Of a stretch of DNA of 64,000 nt, positions 21,928 through 32,735 are shown one piece after another; the stretch's first letter is position 1; each line of letters opens with the position of its first letter. The DNA comes from Blasia pusilla (taxonomy: Eukaryota > Marchantiophyta > Marchantiopsida > Blasiales), in contig CM114271.1 in assembly GCA_050084515.1 (NCBI GenBank), forward strand, positions 44,640,001 to 44,704,000. Reading direction: 5' to 3'. The notes beneath the pieces are model-generated. The model saw only the letters and a program-made list of their open reading frames with translations. It searched no databases and was not told the origin of the DNA. A program made the translations under genes and the position numbers.

Positions 21928-22842
21928 CTAGGTTACTTTTTGCAGCCCTGGGATGGTTTTGGAGACCATGATGTCAAAGTAGAGTGGTTCATGATCAGAT
22001 TCTAGAACGGGTGTGACCCGCATTGGCAACCAGATGTGGTAGTTGATGTACTTCCCAATCAGGTAGTCAACCACCGATGTCGAGGTTTTCTGTTGGAGTC
22101 GAGTGTCCAATGGAAGTGCGACCTCGATTGTGGCCACATAGCCATGCCATTGGCGAGTACCAAACAATGTGTTGCTCAAAATTGGAGAAGTTTCTCTCCA
22201 TTGGCTATTTTTCCTTGTCCACCGAGTTGCTTTTGCATGTGTGGGAAGAATACTTCTATGAGAGACCCATCCGCCCGAGTATCAATCCCTTCCACGTTGG
22301 TGTTGTTTGACATGTAAATTGGAGCTTGAGTGTTGGCCATTCTCCCGTTGAAATCTCCTACTAAGAGGATATTTCCCTGTGCATGTGGTGCTCAATGGAT
22401 GTAGAGAGAGCCTCATACAGGAATTCTCTTTTGAGCACAGTGGGACTGAAGTAGCAAACAACAATGAGGAGATCTTTCGGTAACCCCACTTCTTTGTTGA
22501 CCTTGATCTAGAGGAAGTGTTTCTCCTCATCAATGTTGGCTATGGAGACAAAAGGTTGTAACCATGGTGCTACCAAGCATGCCATGCCCCGTGTCCTTTG
22601 CTTTTCTTTGTTGGTGAGTGGGTTGCGGGTAGCAAAAACCTGGAAGTCCTCTGTGTTGGGAATGCGGTTGGAATCATGTTCATGTGTTTCAGCAAAAAAG
22701 ATAAGGTCCAGTTTTGTGCCCAGATATGTAATGCCATTGCCTCTAGACCAGAATTGTCCTCCACAATTGTGAAAAACTGCTTGAATGGATGGGTTGGTAA
22801 TATCCTTCCCATCCTCCATTCCCTATAGGTAGGTCTTGTCAT
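21928..22842 (-). pseudogene. LINE APE-type endonuclease, broken
   Basis: The exonuclease-endonuclease-phosphatase fold that nicks target DNA in L1-like elements is visible in pieces. These are DLIFFAETHEHD near 22.69 kb (the metal-binding glutamate of the ET motif), LVGDFNGRM near 22.35 kb, and the catalytic SDH at 21,991-21,999. These are the expected landmarks in the expected order. Stops and frameshifts lie between them. It continues into the reverse transcriptase pseudogene. Confidence 0.75.
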
Positions 22843-22917
22843 GTAGGTTTGTCACCTCAAAGTCCTGGTTCCGAGTTGTAGAATTGCTAATTCCCTGGTT
22901 GGAATCAGAGTTTTCGC

Positions 22918-24040
22918 TCATTTCCCCTCCTGTTTGTCATGTTGGTGCGGCATTTTGTTTCTCCTAGGTACTGGTGTCGTGGCCTTTCCTTCCCTTAGTT
23001 CACTCCGAAGACCGTTGTTGCGGGCAGCCGGAACCTTCTCCCTTTCAATAGGGAGTGTTGCTCTTTGCTTGGTGGTCAGATCTGGGAAGATACGGATAGC
23101 AGATCCTTTCAGGACTGCTTTACTGCGGAGGATGGCCAACCTCGTTTCCATCGTTGGTCCCCGTTGTGAGGGATCAAATTGTACCAACATTGGTTTGGTC
23201 GGTCCCCTATTCCTTTCCCAAGTCTGATCCCTGTGAAGGTGGTGTCAGCCGTGTGTGACCGAGAGTTGTGAAGACCTTCTCTTGCAAAACGAATTACAAT
23301 CTTCTTCCTTGGAAAAGTGCAGTCCCATGATAACTAAATTCAGTTCTCTGGTTTTCCTATCCTGGATTTCTAGGACCCTCTCGCTTCCTCTTTTGCTACC
23401 TCTTTGGCTACTGTGTTGCAACCTCCGTGATTTGTGTTGTGGTTGTGTGCTTGCCCACTACTTGACCCAGTTCTAACAGATTTGTCAAATTTGTTCCGAT
23501 TTACGGTACTCTTGCATTGCTTTCCCAAGTGAGTGTTATCCTCTTTGAAGCAGGCGGCCTAAGTCCTTCTTCAATTGCATGTTTTCACCCTCAAAGCGAC
23601 CAACTCTAATTCCAGAGTTGTCTTCGAGCAAATCCATTCGAGGAGGTTCGATTCCTTCTTTGGACATCCATGTGTCCCCTGCTCTTCTTTTCCTGCATGC
23701 ATCATTGTATTCCATGCCAACATCTGGTTGGCTTTGAAAGCTTTCCCATTTTCCTTCTAGTTCAGAGAACCGCCTGGTGATGGATGCCACTTCCGGATAT
23801 GGTATAACTGACGTTGAATGTGTGATAGCCGCATGGAGTCGTTCCTTGTCACATCGCCTCATTTTTTTCCCCGACATAGTGGCGTGAGTTTGGTGCAATC
23901 AATCTCGTGAGCCATTTGATCTCACGGATCGTCCACTTGTCCCTGCTCTTTGTTTGCTTGTGGGAAAGATCCTTGACACTGGTCGTATCTTGGACCTCCT
24001 CCGGTGAGGTTTCTAACGCTGATTTTTTTGTGGTAGTCAT
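22918..24040 (-). pseudogene. LINE ORF1-like region, broken
   Basis: Upstream of the endonuclease there are minus-strand open stretches at 23,849-24,040, 23,536-23,898 and 22,918-23,190. The middle one is highly charged and helical (RRFSELEGKW, then GENMQLKKDLGRLLQ), as expected for a coiled coil. The last has AILRSKAVLKGSAIRIFPDL, which resembles the nucleic-acid-binding part of LINE ORF1 proteins. Position and composition fit an ORF1 chaperone protein. The identification is partly by context. Confidence 0.5.
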
Positions 24041-24750
24041 GGGTGCAAATGTTCACTCGACGTCTTGGTCTATGTGCTCAGCGGTGGGAATGGGAAAAAA
24101 AATTAGGTAGGGTGTGCTTTACTCAGAGAAACCATAGTCCCGTCTATGGAGTGGAGGGAGGTCGAGCTTGAGAATCGTCTCAACATCCCCGATTTTTTGC
24201 CCGTTCCATGGTTAGGCATGACCGCCCGAGGAGGTGCAGCCCGATTTTTCTTTGGGAGTTCTGGTCCTGAGTAGAGAGAAGGGTATGAACTAGGGAGCTG
24301 TGAAAACGGGGTTGGAATTTGTGAATAGTTGGACCATCTCTAAGAGAACTCAAGTTGTGGAGATGGAGACAAGTCGAGCATGGAAATCGATTTGAAATCT
24401 GAGTCGTCTCTTCTTTCTTGTGGCAAACAGGGTTGTCCAAGGATGTAGATCTGATTGTGCAAAAATATCCTGACCCATGAGCCCAAATGCGATTTTACCG
24501 ATGAAATCTCATAGAATTGAGAAGAAGAGAGACAGAGAAACAGTCGAACTACAAAATCGTGTCAAAAACTTGTTCAATCTATTTTTTTCTTTGGTAGACA
24601 GGGTCACCCAAGGCAAGAGAAGCCGCCTTTGTGCAAAAATTGGGTGACCCATGAGGACCATTTCGATTTTGCGAGTTTGAAATTTGAAGAAACTAGTCAA
24701 AAACTTAAAAATGACACCCACTGTCCGGCAAATCATGGAGCTTAACCCTA

Positions 24751-24999
<249 letters not shown>

Positions 25000-25582
25000 T
25001 AAAAGTCTATGGTTTGGTGAAAGAAACTACCCTATTGATGAAGGTATGTCCTGCGGACATCAGGTTGTTTGACATATTACATGATTCTTCGCTTCTAGCG
25101 CTTCCTTTCTGTGACACCACTTTTGAGAGACCAAGAACTCTTCATAGTCGCGTTTGGTGGAGGATTCTCTAGGGTCTAAAATTTTGTGAAAGGTTGGCTG
25201 AAAGGTACAATGCTCTTCACCTCGAATGTAGTGTTGGTTGCAGCCGGGGAGTCAAGAGCTGCTACACAAATACGAGCTATTTCTTCTCTTGAAACTTTTC
25301 CCATGATATTGTCCCCTTGTTCGAAAATAAGCTCTGCGCCCGCTGGTGTTCTTCTATGAGAGGGCGGTAGGGCGTATGATTGCGTAAGGGATACTTGAGT
25401 CTCTTAAGGCGTCCTCACCCTGTTGACCACGGAGAAGAGTTACATAGGCCAAGAGTTTGCAAAACCATAGCGACTGGGCTGGGAAAAAATGCTCGCCGAA
25501 TGGCTCTACTAAATATTCGACATTATGTGGTTTGACGGCTTGAATTGAAAGATACTCATTACAACAATCAATTCCCTTGACA

Positions 25583-25653
25583 GAGAGAGAGAGAGAGAGA
25601 GAGAGTGAAGAAACGAGAGAGAATGACTAAAAGAGAGAGAGAGAGAGAGAGAA
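25583..25653. repeat. Two short (GA)n tracts
   Basis: GA runs of about 22 bp each at 25,583-25,604 and 25,632-25,653 are separated by unrelated sequence. They precede a block (25,860-25,935) that recurs at 26,523-26,600. Confidence 0.85.
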
Positions 25654-25859
25654 TATAGAGTTTAGGGACCAAGTCACAAAATGGACGCTTCCCAAGAATG
25701 GGTGAGTGATAGTGTTGCGCCTACGAACATTCTGGGGCTTTTGGGAAAATGATCTACGAAGAAGGAAGGGAGGTGGTTCAACAGAAATAACATGCCATGG
25801 CAAGTTATTAGTGATGTTGAATGTCGAGCACAATGGAAACACATTTGTTGGGTCGACGA

Positions 25860-25935
25860 GTTGGGAAAGGTGAGAAGGACGACGTCGGTGAGCCAACTTG
25901 GTGTTGAGGATTCACACACAAGCGTGATAACCCTC
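25860..25935 (+). repeat. Repeat of about 75 bp, copy 1 (copy 2 at 26,523-26,600)
   Basis: Both copies contain GTTGGGAAAG, an AGGACGAC block and ACTTGGT in the same order and direction. They lie on either side of the (GA)n tract at 26,003-26,171. This suggests a local duplication of a GA-associated unit. Confidence 0.6.
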
Positions 25936-25986
25936 CTTCTTGCATATTTTGTAAGGAGTTATTCTATACTGCTTCAAGAGACCCAA

Positions 25987-26175
<189 letters not shown>

Positions 26176-26303
26176 TATTCCGGTTTGTGGCTTCACTTAC
26201 GGATTTTAAATTCTCGGGACGAGTTTTGCCGCTGGTTCTCAAGTTTTGTGCCAACTAGAAGAGGATTCATAGAGCGGATTTCTTGTTACCTTATGTGGCA
26301 TTA

Positions 26304-26415
26304 GAGTAAGAGACAGATTAGAAGGAAGAATAATCAGATAGACAATGACCAAGGGAGAGAAAGGATATGACGATAGCAAATCGGGATGCTCTACGTTGTA
26401 CCCACCTGAGAGGAA
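26304..26415 (+). repeat. Dispersed repeat of about 120 bp, copy 2
   Basis: This direct counterpart of 19,085-19,205 shares AAGAGACAGATTAGAA and GACCAAGGGAG with scattered substitutions. It lies 130 bp right of the compound microsatellite. Confidence 0.65.
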
Positions 26416-26640
26416 GGCAGAGAGACAAGAGAGATGCCTTGTCAACAGGCAAATTTTGAAAGCCATGGGAATTCGATTGAGAAATTGTGCGACAGTTTCA
26501 ACAGACGACGGGATACCGCCATAGGTTGGGAAAGATGAGGAGGACGACTTCGGGGAGCACACTTGGTATCAAGAATTTGCAAGCAGAAACATAATAACTC
26601 TCTCGCTCGTGGAGTTGGGAGGGGGTTTTTCTCTACCCTA

Positions 26641-26666
26641 GAGAGAGAGAGAGAGAGAGAGAGAGA
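26641..26666. repeat. Short (GA)n tract
   Basis: A 26-bp GA run marks the junction with the AT-rich repeat that follows. Confidence 0.9.
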
Positions 26667-26669
26667 ATA

Positions 26670-27150
26670 GTGGGATAATAGGACAAAAGAGCAATATATT
26701 TGAATTTTATTACATTAGATGGGTAGAGAAAAATTGTAAAGAGAACAAATTTGAGTGAAAGAGGAAAAATATTTTAATGCATCAATTAAGAATTAATAAT
26801 TGTATTATTTTATATTATAATGGATGATCCTAAGTGAAAATAAGGTGGATAATTAGAAAAATATTTTAAAATGTTTTTTCTTGAATTCATATTTGATGGA
26901 AGGGAAAATTAATTTTAATGCAAAGTAGTAGATTTTATTTAAATTTTATATATTTGATATTTTGGGAAAGAAAAATTAATATCAATGGAAAAGGGAAAAG
27001 ATTTCATCAATTGAAATTAACTTAGAATTTAGTTAATAAAAGTTTTTGGTGGGAAGAGTGGAAGGAGAAGAATAGGTATTGTTCAAACTATTATGGAGGA
27101 GTGAAATTATTTAGGGAAGTCGAATATTATTAAAAAATGAAATCTTATTA
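26670..27150 (-). repeat. AT-rich dispersed repeat, copy C (inverted)
   Basis: Read on the minus strand, this block matches the repeat in the SWIP intron at 4,040-4,790, including ATTTCACTCCTCCATAA and CACTCAAATT followed by TTCTCTTTAC. No open frame or terminal repeat was found, so the class is unknown. Confidence 0.6.
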
Positions 27151-27470
27151 CAACCCCTACTATAGTCGAGCCCGAGTGCAAAGGCTGCAAAATACAAGTT
27201 ATTTTGTAGTCTCGTCACCCGTCCGATGAGATCAAATGTGAATTTCTGAATGTCCGATAATTTTTGTCCTCTCATACTATTCCTCTTCGTGTTGTCCTTT
27301 CTCCTGAGTTTCTCCCCGTGTTAATCTTCCGGATTTCTTCCCACCATGCTAATCTTCTCCATACTGGTTGCTCTTTTAAGATTAAAAAAATGGAAATGAA
27401 AAAATGGAAATTATTTTTAGTTTATGATCAAATTATTTTCGTGCTTGCGCAGGGGATACTAACTAGTCAT

Positions 27471-28600
27471 CTATATTATTATGGGAGAGTGCCTTCTTGA
27501 TTTGCAAACACCTCTTTGTTTGACAAGTGGAATTGGGCAACAAGAAAAAGTTTCATATGCTACGGGCAACGAGAAAAAAATTTGAACTCATGTGCAACAT
27601 CATTAATCTCTTCCCTTCATGGGCTATATATTAGCTCTTCAAACACTCTTTTATTTTCCTTGCATTGCACCTTATCTATATTATTATGGGAGACTGCCTT
27701 CTAGATTTGCAAACATCTCTCTGCTTGACACGTGACAATTGGGCATTGATAAAATATTTCACATACTACGCACAGCAAGAAAAAATTTGAATTTATGTGC
27801 AACATCATTAATCTCTTTCCTTCACGATCTATATACTAACTCTTCAAACCCTCTTTTATTTACTGTGCATCGCACAGACACCTTACTAATGTTTGTGAAA
27901 AGCTGGTTACATATTCACACAAATATGTTTTGTTTTCACTAGTAAGGTGTGCGTGCATTCAAATAAAAAAACTGTTTAAGAGCTAATGTATAGTCCGTGA
28001 AGGGAGAGATTTACGATGTTACGTATAAATTCAAATGTTTTTCTTGTTGCTCGTAGCGTGTGAAACATTTTCCTGATGTCCATTTGCCATATGTCAAGCA
28101 TAGAGGTGTTTGCAAATAAAAAAAAGCACTCTCCCATAATAATATAGATTTCCTTTACCAAAGTCTGAAGAAACATAACATATCCGCAGTCGTTTGTGAA
28201 ATACATGAGAATAATATAAATTATCTACATTATTATGGGAGAGTGCCTTATTGATTTGCAAACACCTAATTGTTTGAAAAGTGAATAAAAAGTTTGACAA
28301 ATGACAATTGGACAACAAGAAAAAAATTTGAATTTACGTCAACATCATTAATCTCTTCCCTTCATAAATTATATACTAGCTCTTCAAATATTTTTTTATT
28401 TCCTTTGTTACACCTTATCTATATTATTATTATGGAAAAATACCTTCTTGATTTGCAAACATTTCTATGTTTGACAAGTGACAAATGTTTCCCATGCTTT
28501 GGACAGAAAAAATTTTAAATTTATATGTAACTTCATTAACCTCTTTTCTTCATGCATTATACATTTATTCTTGAAACATTATTTTGTTCGCACTAACACC
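27471..28600 (+). repeat. Array of about 200-bp units with TCTATATTATTATGG starts
   Basis: Units starting near 27,471, 27,667, 28,216 and 28,418 share the start TCTATATTATTATGGGAG, then TGATTTGCAAACA, then a TTTGACA box. The spacing is 196 and 202 bp in the two adjacent pairs. One further copy is inverted at about 28,090-28,150, and another is inverted at 47,590-47,680. A start of TCTATATTA resembles plant Helitron 5' ends, but I could not fix a 3' hairpin and CTRR end, so a non-autonomous Helitron origin is a guess. Confidence 0.6.
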
Positions 28601-28938
28601 CTACTAATCTATATTATAAACCTATACTAGTGCCCTTATAAGTATCACGTCTCCTCGTGTTATTTTACCAATTCTTCCTACTTATTCATTATTTCTCTCC
28701 TCGCGAGTTTGGAATAGGTTACTTTGGAATAGGAAGACGGGAAGGGTCGTAGTCGGGGGAACTGGAACAGAATAGCCAAGTAGTAAGTGCAAAGGAGAGT
28801 GGTAAGTGCAAAGGACAGTAGTAATTGAGGAACAGAGTCGAGAATTGCAAAGAGGTGAGAGCGCAGTGGCGGTTGCGAAGACTTGTATCGCCAAGCTGCG
28901 CGGCTTCGGTGCGTCGGACGCGCTTCGCTGGTCGAACG

Positions 28939-30467
28939 ATGGCAGATGAGGACGATTACAACTATGATGGCGCGTAAGTATGGGACGCGTTTTCGCTGTG
29001 TTATGTTTTGGCGTCTTGGAAGCTGTGGCTGGAAGCAACGGTGGTCTGGAATGGACTGTAAATGTTAATTCTCTGTGTGCTTGATTCCGCAGGTATGAGG
29101 AGGAACCCGTCGACGCCGAGATAGAGGTAAGGAAGCACTTGCTTGTGGTCTAGAAATTTTGCTGCTTGCATTTGCACAGCTGTCCGCCTAGGCAATAGAG
29201 TTTTAAGTCCGTGAAGTTGTTCCCTCATTTCAGGGAGAAGAGGTAGAAGAAGAGGAGGAGAACGCTGAGAAAGATGGTTTGGACCCGTTCTCAGCCCCCG
29301 ATGTGGACATTCTCGACGCGGAACCTGAACCGTCAAATGATAAGCCGCGGAAGACAACGAAGTATATGACTAAATATGAGCGAGCCCGAGTGCTGGGCAC
29401 CCGGGCTCTTCAAATTAGGTACTTCAATCTTCGGAGTCCTGTCTTTAAGCATCAATCACATTATAAAGTCCGCGCTTCTTTCTTCGAATTCTCATTTTAG
29501 GTCACACTAGGGTCGACGAAACACTCTCAACATTGATTCATGTGTACGGTGAGGTCACGAATGCATACTGTCTAGGTTGCATATAGAATCAAGCATAAAT
29601 AGAACCTTCCAAGCTTTTGAATCGGTAGTTTTATTTTCAAACGCTGCTCCCCACCTACTATACGAAGCTAGGCGAGTCAGACTGCTGAATTCTGTTATGC
29701 CAGCTTCTAAGGCTCTGCCTGTCTGTTTTGGCAGCATGAACGCACCAGTCATGGTAGAGCTAGAGGGAGAGACTGATCCACTGGAGGTACGCGTCTGAGA
29801 CTAGTTCTATGCCATGTGACCTTTCAGCGAGCATCGTATTAACCTTTAAGTGGAGTTCTAACACGTGGGAACCAAATATGTGGCTTAACCTCGTGGAATT
29901 TGTGCGTGCAGATAGCCATGAAAGAACTTCGTGTGCGGAAAATTCCTTTCACCATTCGACGATACCTTCCGGACGGAAGGTGAGAATGTAAATACCTGCC
30001 AGTCCAATCAGGAATAGGTCGCAGGTGGTCAGAAACTCTTGGGAAATTATTTGTGCAGACAAAAGTGTCGGTTTTAAAGTTTCTCGTTTCCGGTCATGTG
30101 GAGGAATAATGTTGTAAAGTCTGCAGTGTATCTCTCCTTCGGCTCACATTTGAAACCCACCATGGGGAAGTCAGCTCCGCTGCTCAGCATTTAAGTTTCA
30201 CACAAAGGCTTTGAGTCAGGAAAGGGCCTAAGGTTTAGTATCATCCCAGTTTTCCAGCAATATGAGCTGTTAGCACTCGTGCAATTGGTGGTCACAATCG
30301 GGGTCATGACAACGGTGCACACTTTCTCCTTGCAGTTCTCGTGAGAAGAGCTCTGTTGTTTGTATTTATGGTTTTGAATCATAATTTTTCTTGACCCGTG
30401 CAGCTATGAAGATTGGGGTGTCGATGAACTGATAGTGGAAGATTCATGGAGACGACAAGTGGACTAA
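28939..30467 (+). CDS. NRPB6: RPB6, shared small subunit of nuclear RNA polymerases, six exons
   Basis: RPB6 is a small structural subunit of RNA polymerases I, II and III, and in plants of IV and V. It helps assembly and clamps the largest subunit. Exons 28,939-28,973, 29,094-29,127, 29,234-29,418, 29,735-29,786, 29,912-29,979 and 30,404-30,467 all have GT-AG borders and consistent phases. They encode 145 residues, the usual plant length. The protein starts [12 protein letters not shown] and has a long acidic N-terminal tail. The conserved core follows: [54 protein letters not shown] and [15 protein letters not shown]. The C-terminus, RRQVD, is three residues shorter than the Arabidopsis KRQVGGD ending. 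The start is the only ATG that gives the acidic leader. The gene appears intact. A second, decayed copy of the last exon follows 19 bp downstream. Confidence 0.97.
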
Positions 30468-30485
30468 GCAGGGTGGCTGTGCTGA

Positions 30486-30560
30486 TACGAAGATTTGGGT
30501 GTCCGATGAATGGATAATGGAAGACTCATGGAGACGACAAGTGGACAAAGAAGGTTGGCT
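30486..30560 (+). pseudogene. Decayed tandem duplicate of the last RPB6 exon
   Basis: The 75 bp here match 30,404-30,480, including GATTCATGGAGACGACAAGT in the first copy against a one-base variant in the second. The unit is about 82 bp and includes DNA beyond the stop codon. A one-base insertion shifts the frame and creates an early stop, and no acceptor-type pyrimidine tract precedes it. It probably lies in the RPB6 3' UTR as a neutral tandem duplication. Confidence 0.85.
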
Positions 30561-32664
30561 TAGGATCAAAACCCTAATCCAGCCTTAACAAATTGAGAGC
30601 GTCAGTCGGTCTGAACCTCTCTACTACGAGGAATCGGCTTTTTGCAGAAAAGAACTACACCGGACCTTCATGAATGAGATGGCTTCCATCTGTATGTAAA
30701 ACTTAGTTGTACAGAAGATAATGAGAAATGGTAAAGTGAGATCCAGATGTTGCTATTTTCAGAACATCCTAACCCAGAACTCTCATGCGGATTAGTATAG
30801 TATCTTGGAGAGGAGATGGACTGTTTTGTGTAGTTAAAGTTTTAGGAGAAAGGATCTGTTGTTGAACGGAGACAATTGGATGAAATGCAGCAGTATCATG
30901 TTTGAGAGTCTGAGATGGAACTTCTGGGTCGTGAAGTGGCAGGTTTGGTATGCTATCCAGTTTTTCACAAGAATTTGCTGGACTTGAGAGTAATAGACAA
31001 TTTACTCTCCAGATGTCACTCCATCCATGCCTTACAAAGAAAAGACAAGTCCTGAAGGACTTGCACACTCCCCCATGGCTCGGAACAGCATGTATAATGT
31101 CAGAGTGGGTATGCAGGAAGAAGATCCATCTTCCAGCTTTAAGTGCGGTTAGGCATCACCGGAGTAATGGGAAAGGTGTGAGATATTTGGATTCACTTTG
31201 TCCATTCAGAACTACGTGGGGATTTCCCTTTCTCTTCATCCAACAAGACATCCAGTCATCTTCATCATACTTGTTTGTACATGCCTTTACCCTTACCAAA
31301 GCCCAACTTTGCACAATTCAGTCACATGTCCTGTGAGGTTGAGTTGATGAATTTGGAGGGTTGAGTATTATGACCTAAGTATCTTTTGATGTAGAACCTA
31401 CTTTCTTAGAAAGGTCTTTCCCCTAATTCTCAACTTGTCTCCTCCGATTTCTCATCGTAGTCAAAATGTGGTGGTTAATCCCTCAATGTGCTCATCAAAT
31501 ACGTGGTAAGAAGCATATAGAGAAATAAATACTGTTTTCTTCTACAACTAGTATGATAATATCTAATTTGAAATTTCTCCCAATTTTTTCCTCTTGCAAT
31601 TATATGGCGAGTAGTTAGATTCCTAATATAATTTCTTTTAATTGAATATTACGTCAAAAATTTCTCCACCAATTTTCCTACAAATAGGTTTTGTAATAAT
31701 AAATACGTTTACAATATCTCCCAAAGTCTTGACTTTAGAGGATGAGATACTTATGAGAGTAATTTGGTGTTGTGTATTGTCCCTTGTGGCAAGGATTCTG
31801 TGTTGGCAAAGCATTCTTCCGAATCATTCATCAACTCTCTTAAACCATACGTATCAATCTTCATCTATGATACTTGGACTTTCTAACTGCATAGTATTTC
31901 CAATTGTATAGTTCATGCCCAATACTTCTTCATACCATTAGCATTCCTCCACATACTTCTACTATATTTATTTGGCAACCATCCAGAGTGTGCACCTCAT
32001 GCAACTGAAAAAGCGTATTTGCTAATCTATGGTTTCTACCGATTCTTAGTTAGAAGGTTTGAGGTAGAGTTTAGGGTTCATAGGTTTTGGTGATCTATTT
32101 TATTACCATTTTCGAACACATATTCCATTAACTCATGGCACTCCGACGGAAAAAAAATGGTTTTGATACCACGGCTAGTAAGAAAACCTCTTCATGTGCA
32201 ACAAGAATAAAATTCACTTTTTCCTGGGGTGTAAAAGAATTGCAAAGGATTTATAACGCCTCACACAACAAAATAAATTCATCTATGTTAGAGCATCGGC
32301 CATACACCAAGTAGAGATCAAATGTTAGTTGAACATTTACGAGGGAGTAAAAAAGATGCAGTCTCCTTCGGAAGTGAAGAATGATCAAGTGATCACTTCT
32401 CTTCTCTTAGGGGCAAGATGCAGCGTCACATTGCAATTCTCAACCTCGAACTTGGCTCAGATTTTTACAAGGAGCTAAAGGCGATAATCAAGCGCCAATG
32501 GAAGAGAGACAAAAGACCCACAGGGTTGGATCGGAGAGAAAGTGTCTCTCGACCGCGTGCACACGTTTACACTGTCTGGCATATGCAAGTTTAGGCGAAT
32601 CGTTTTACATAGGAAAAAATTCATCTCAACTAATTACTTGCGGTCCTCCACTAGATAAAATTGT

Positions 32665-32735
32665 GAGGATGTTGAGCCAATTATGCCTTCCAAAAGTTTT
32701 GAGGATGTTGAGCCAATTATGCCTCCAAAAGTTTT
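32665..32735. repeat. Tandem duplication, 36-bp unit
   Basis: Two adjacent units (32,665-32,700 and 32,701-32,735) share GAGGATGTTGAGCCAATTAT and a CCAAAAGTTTT end. The second is one base shorter. There is no evidence that it is coding. Confidence 0.85.

Larger units (their letters stand above)
19307..24740 (-). mobile_element. Non-LTR retrotransposon (LINE) with ORF1 and APE/RT ORF2, decayed
   Basis: Reading on the minus strand, about 5.4 kb carries a candidate ORF1 (24.0-22.9 kb), then an ORF2 with an apurinic-type endonuclease (22.8-21.9 kb), a reverse transcriptase (21.5-20.2 kb) and a Cys/His-containing C-terminal domain (19.8-19.4 kb). It ends in TAAATCTATTCATTCATTC. The order and motifs are those of an L1-like LINE. 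Stops and frameshifts break every domain, so this copy cannot be autonomous. The 5' limit is set only by the GA tract at 24,755. Confidence 0.8.
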
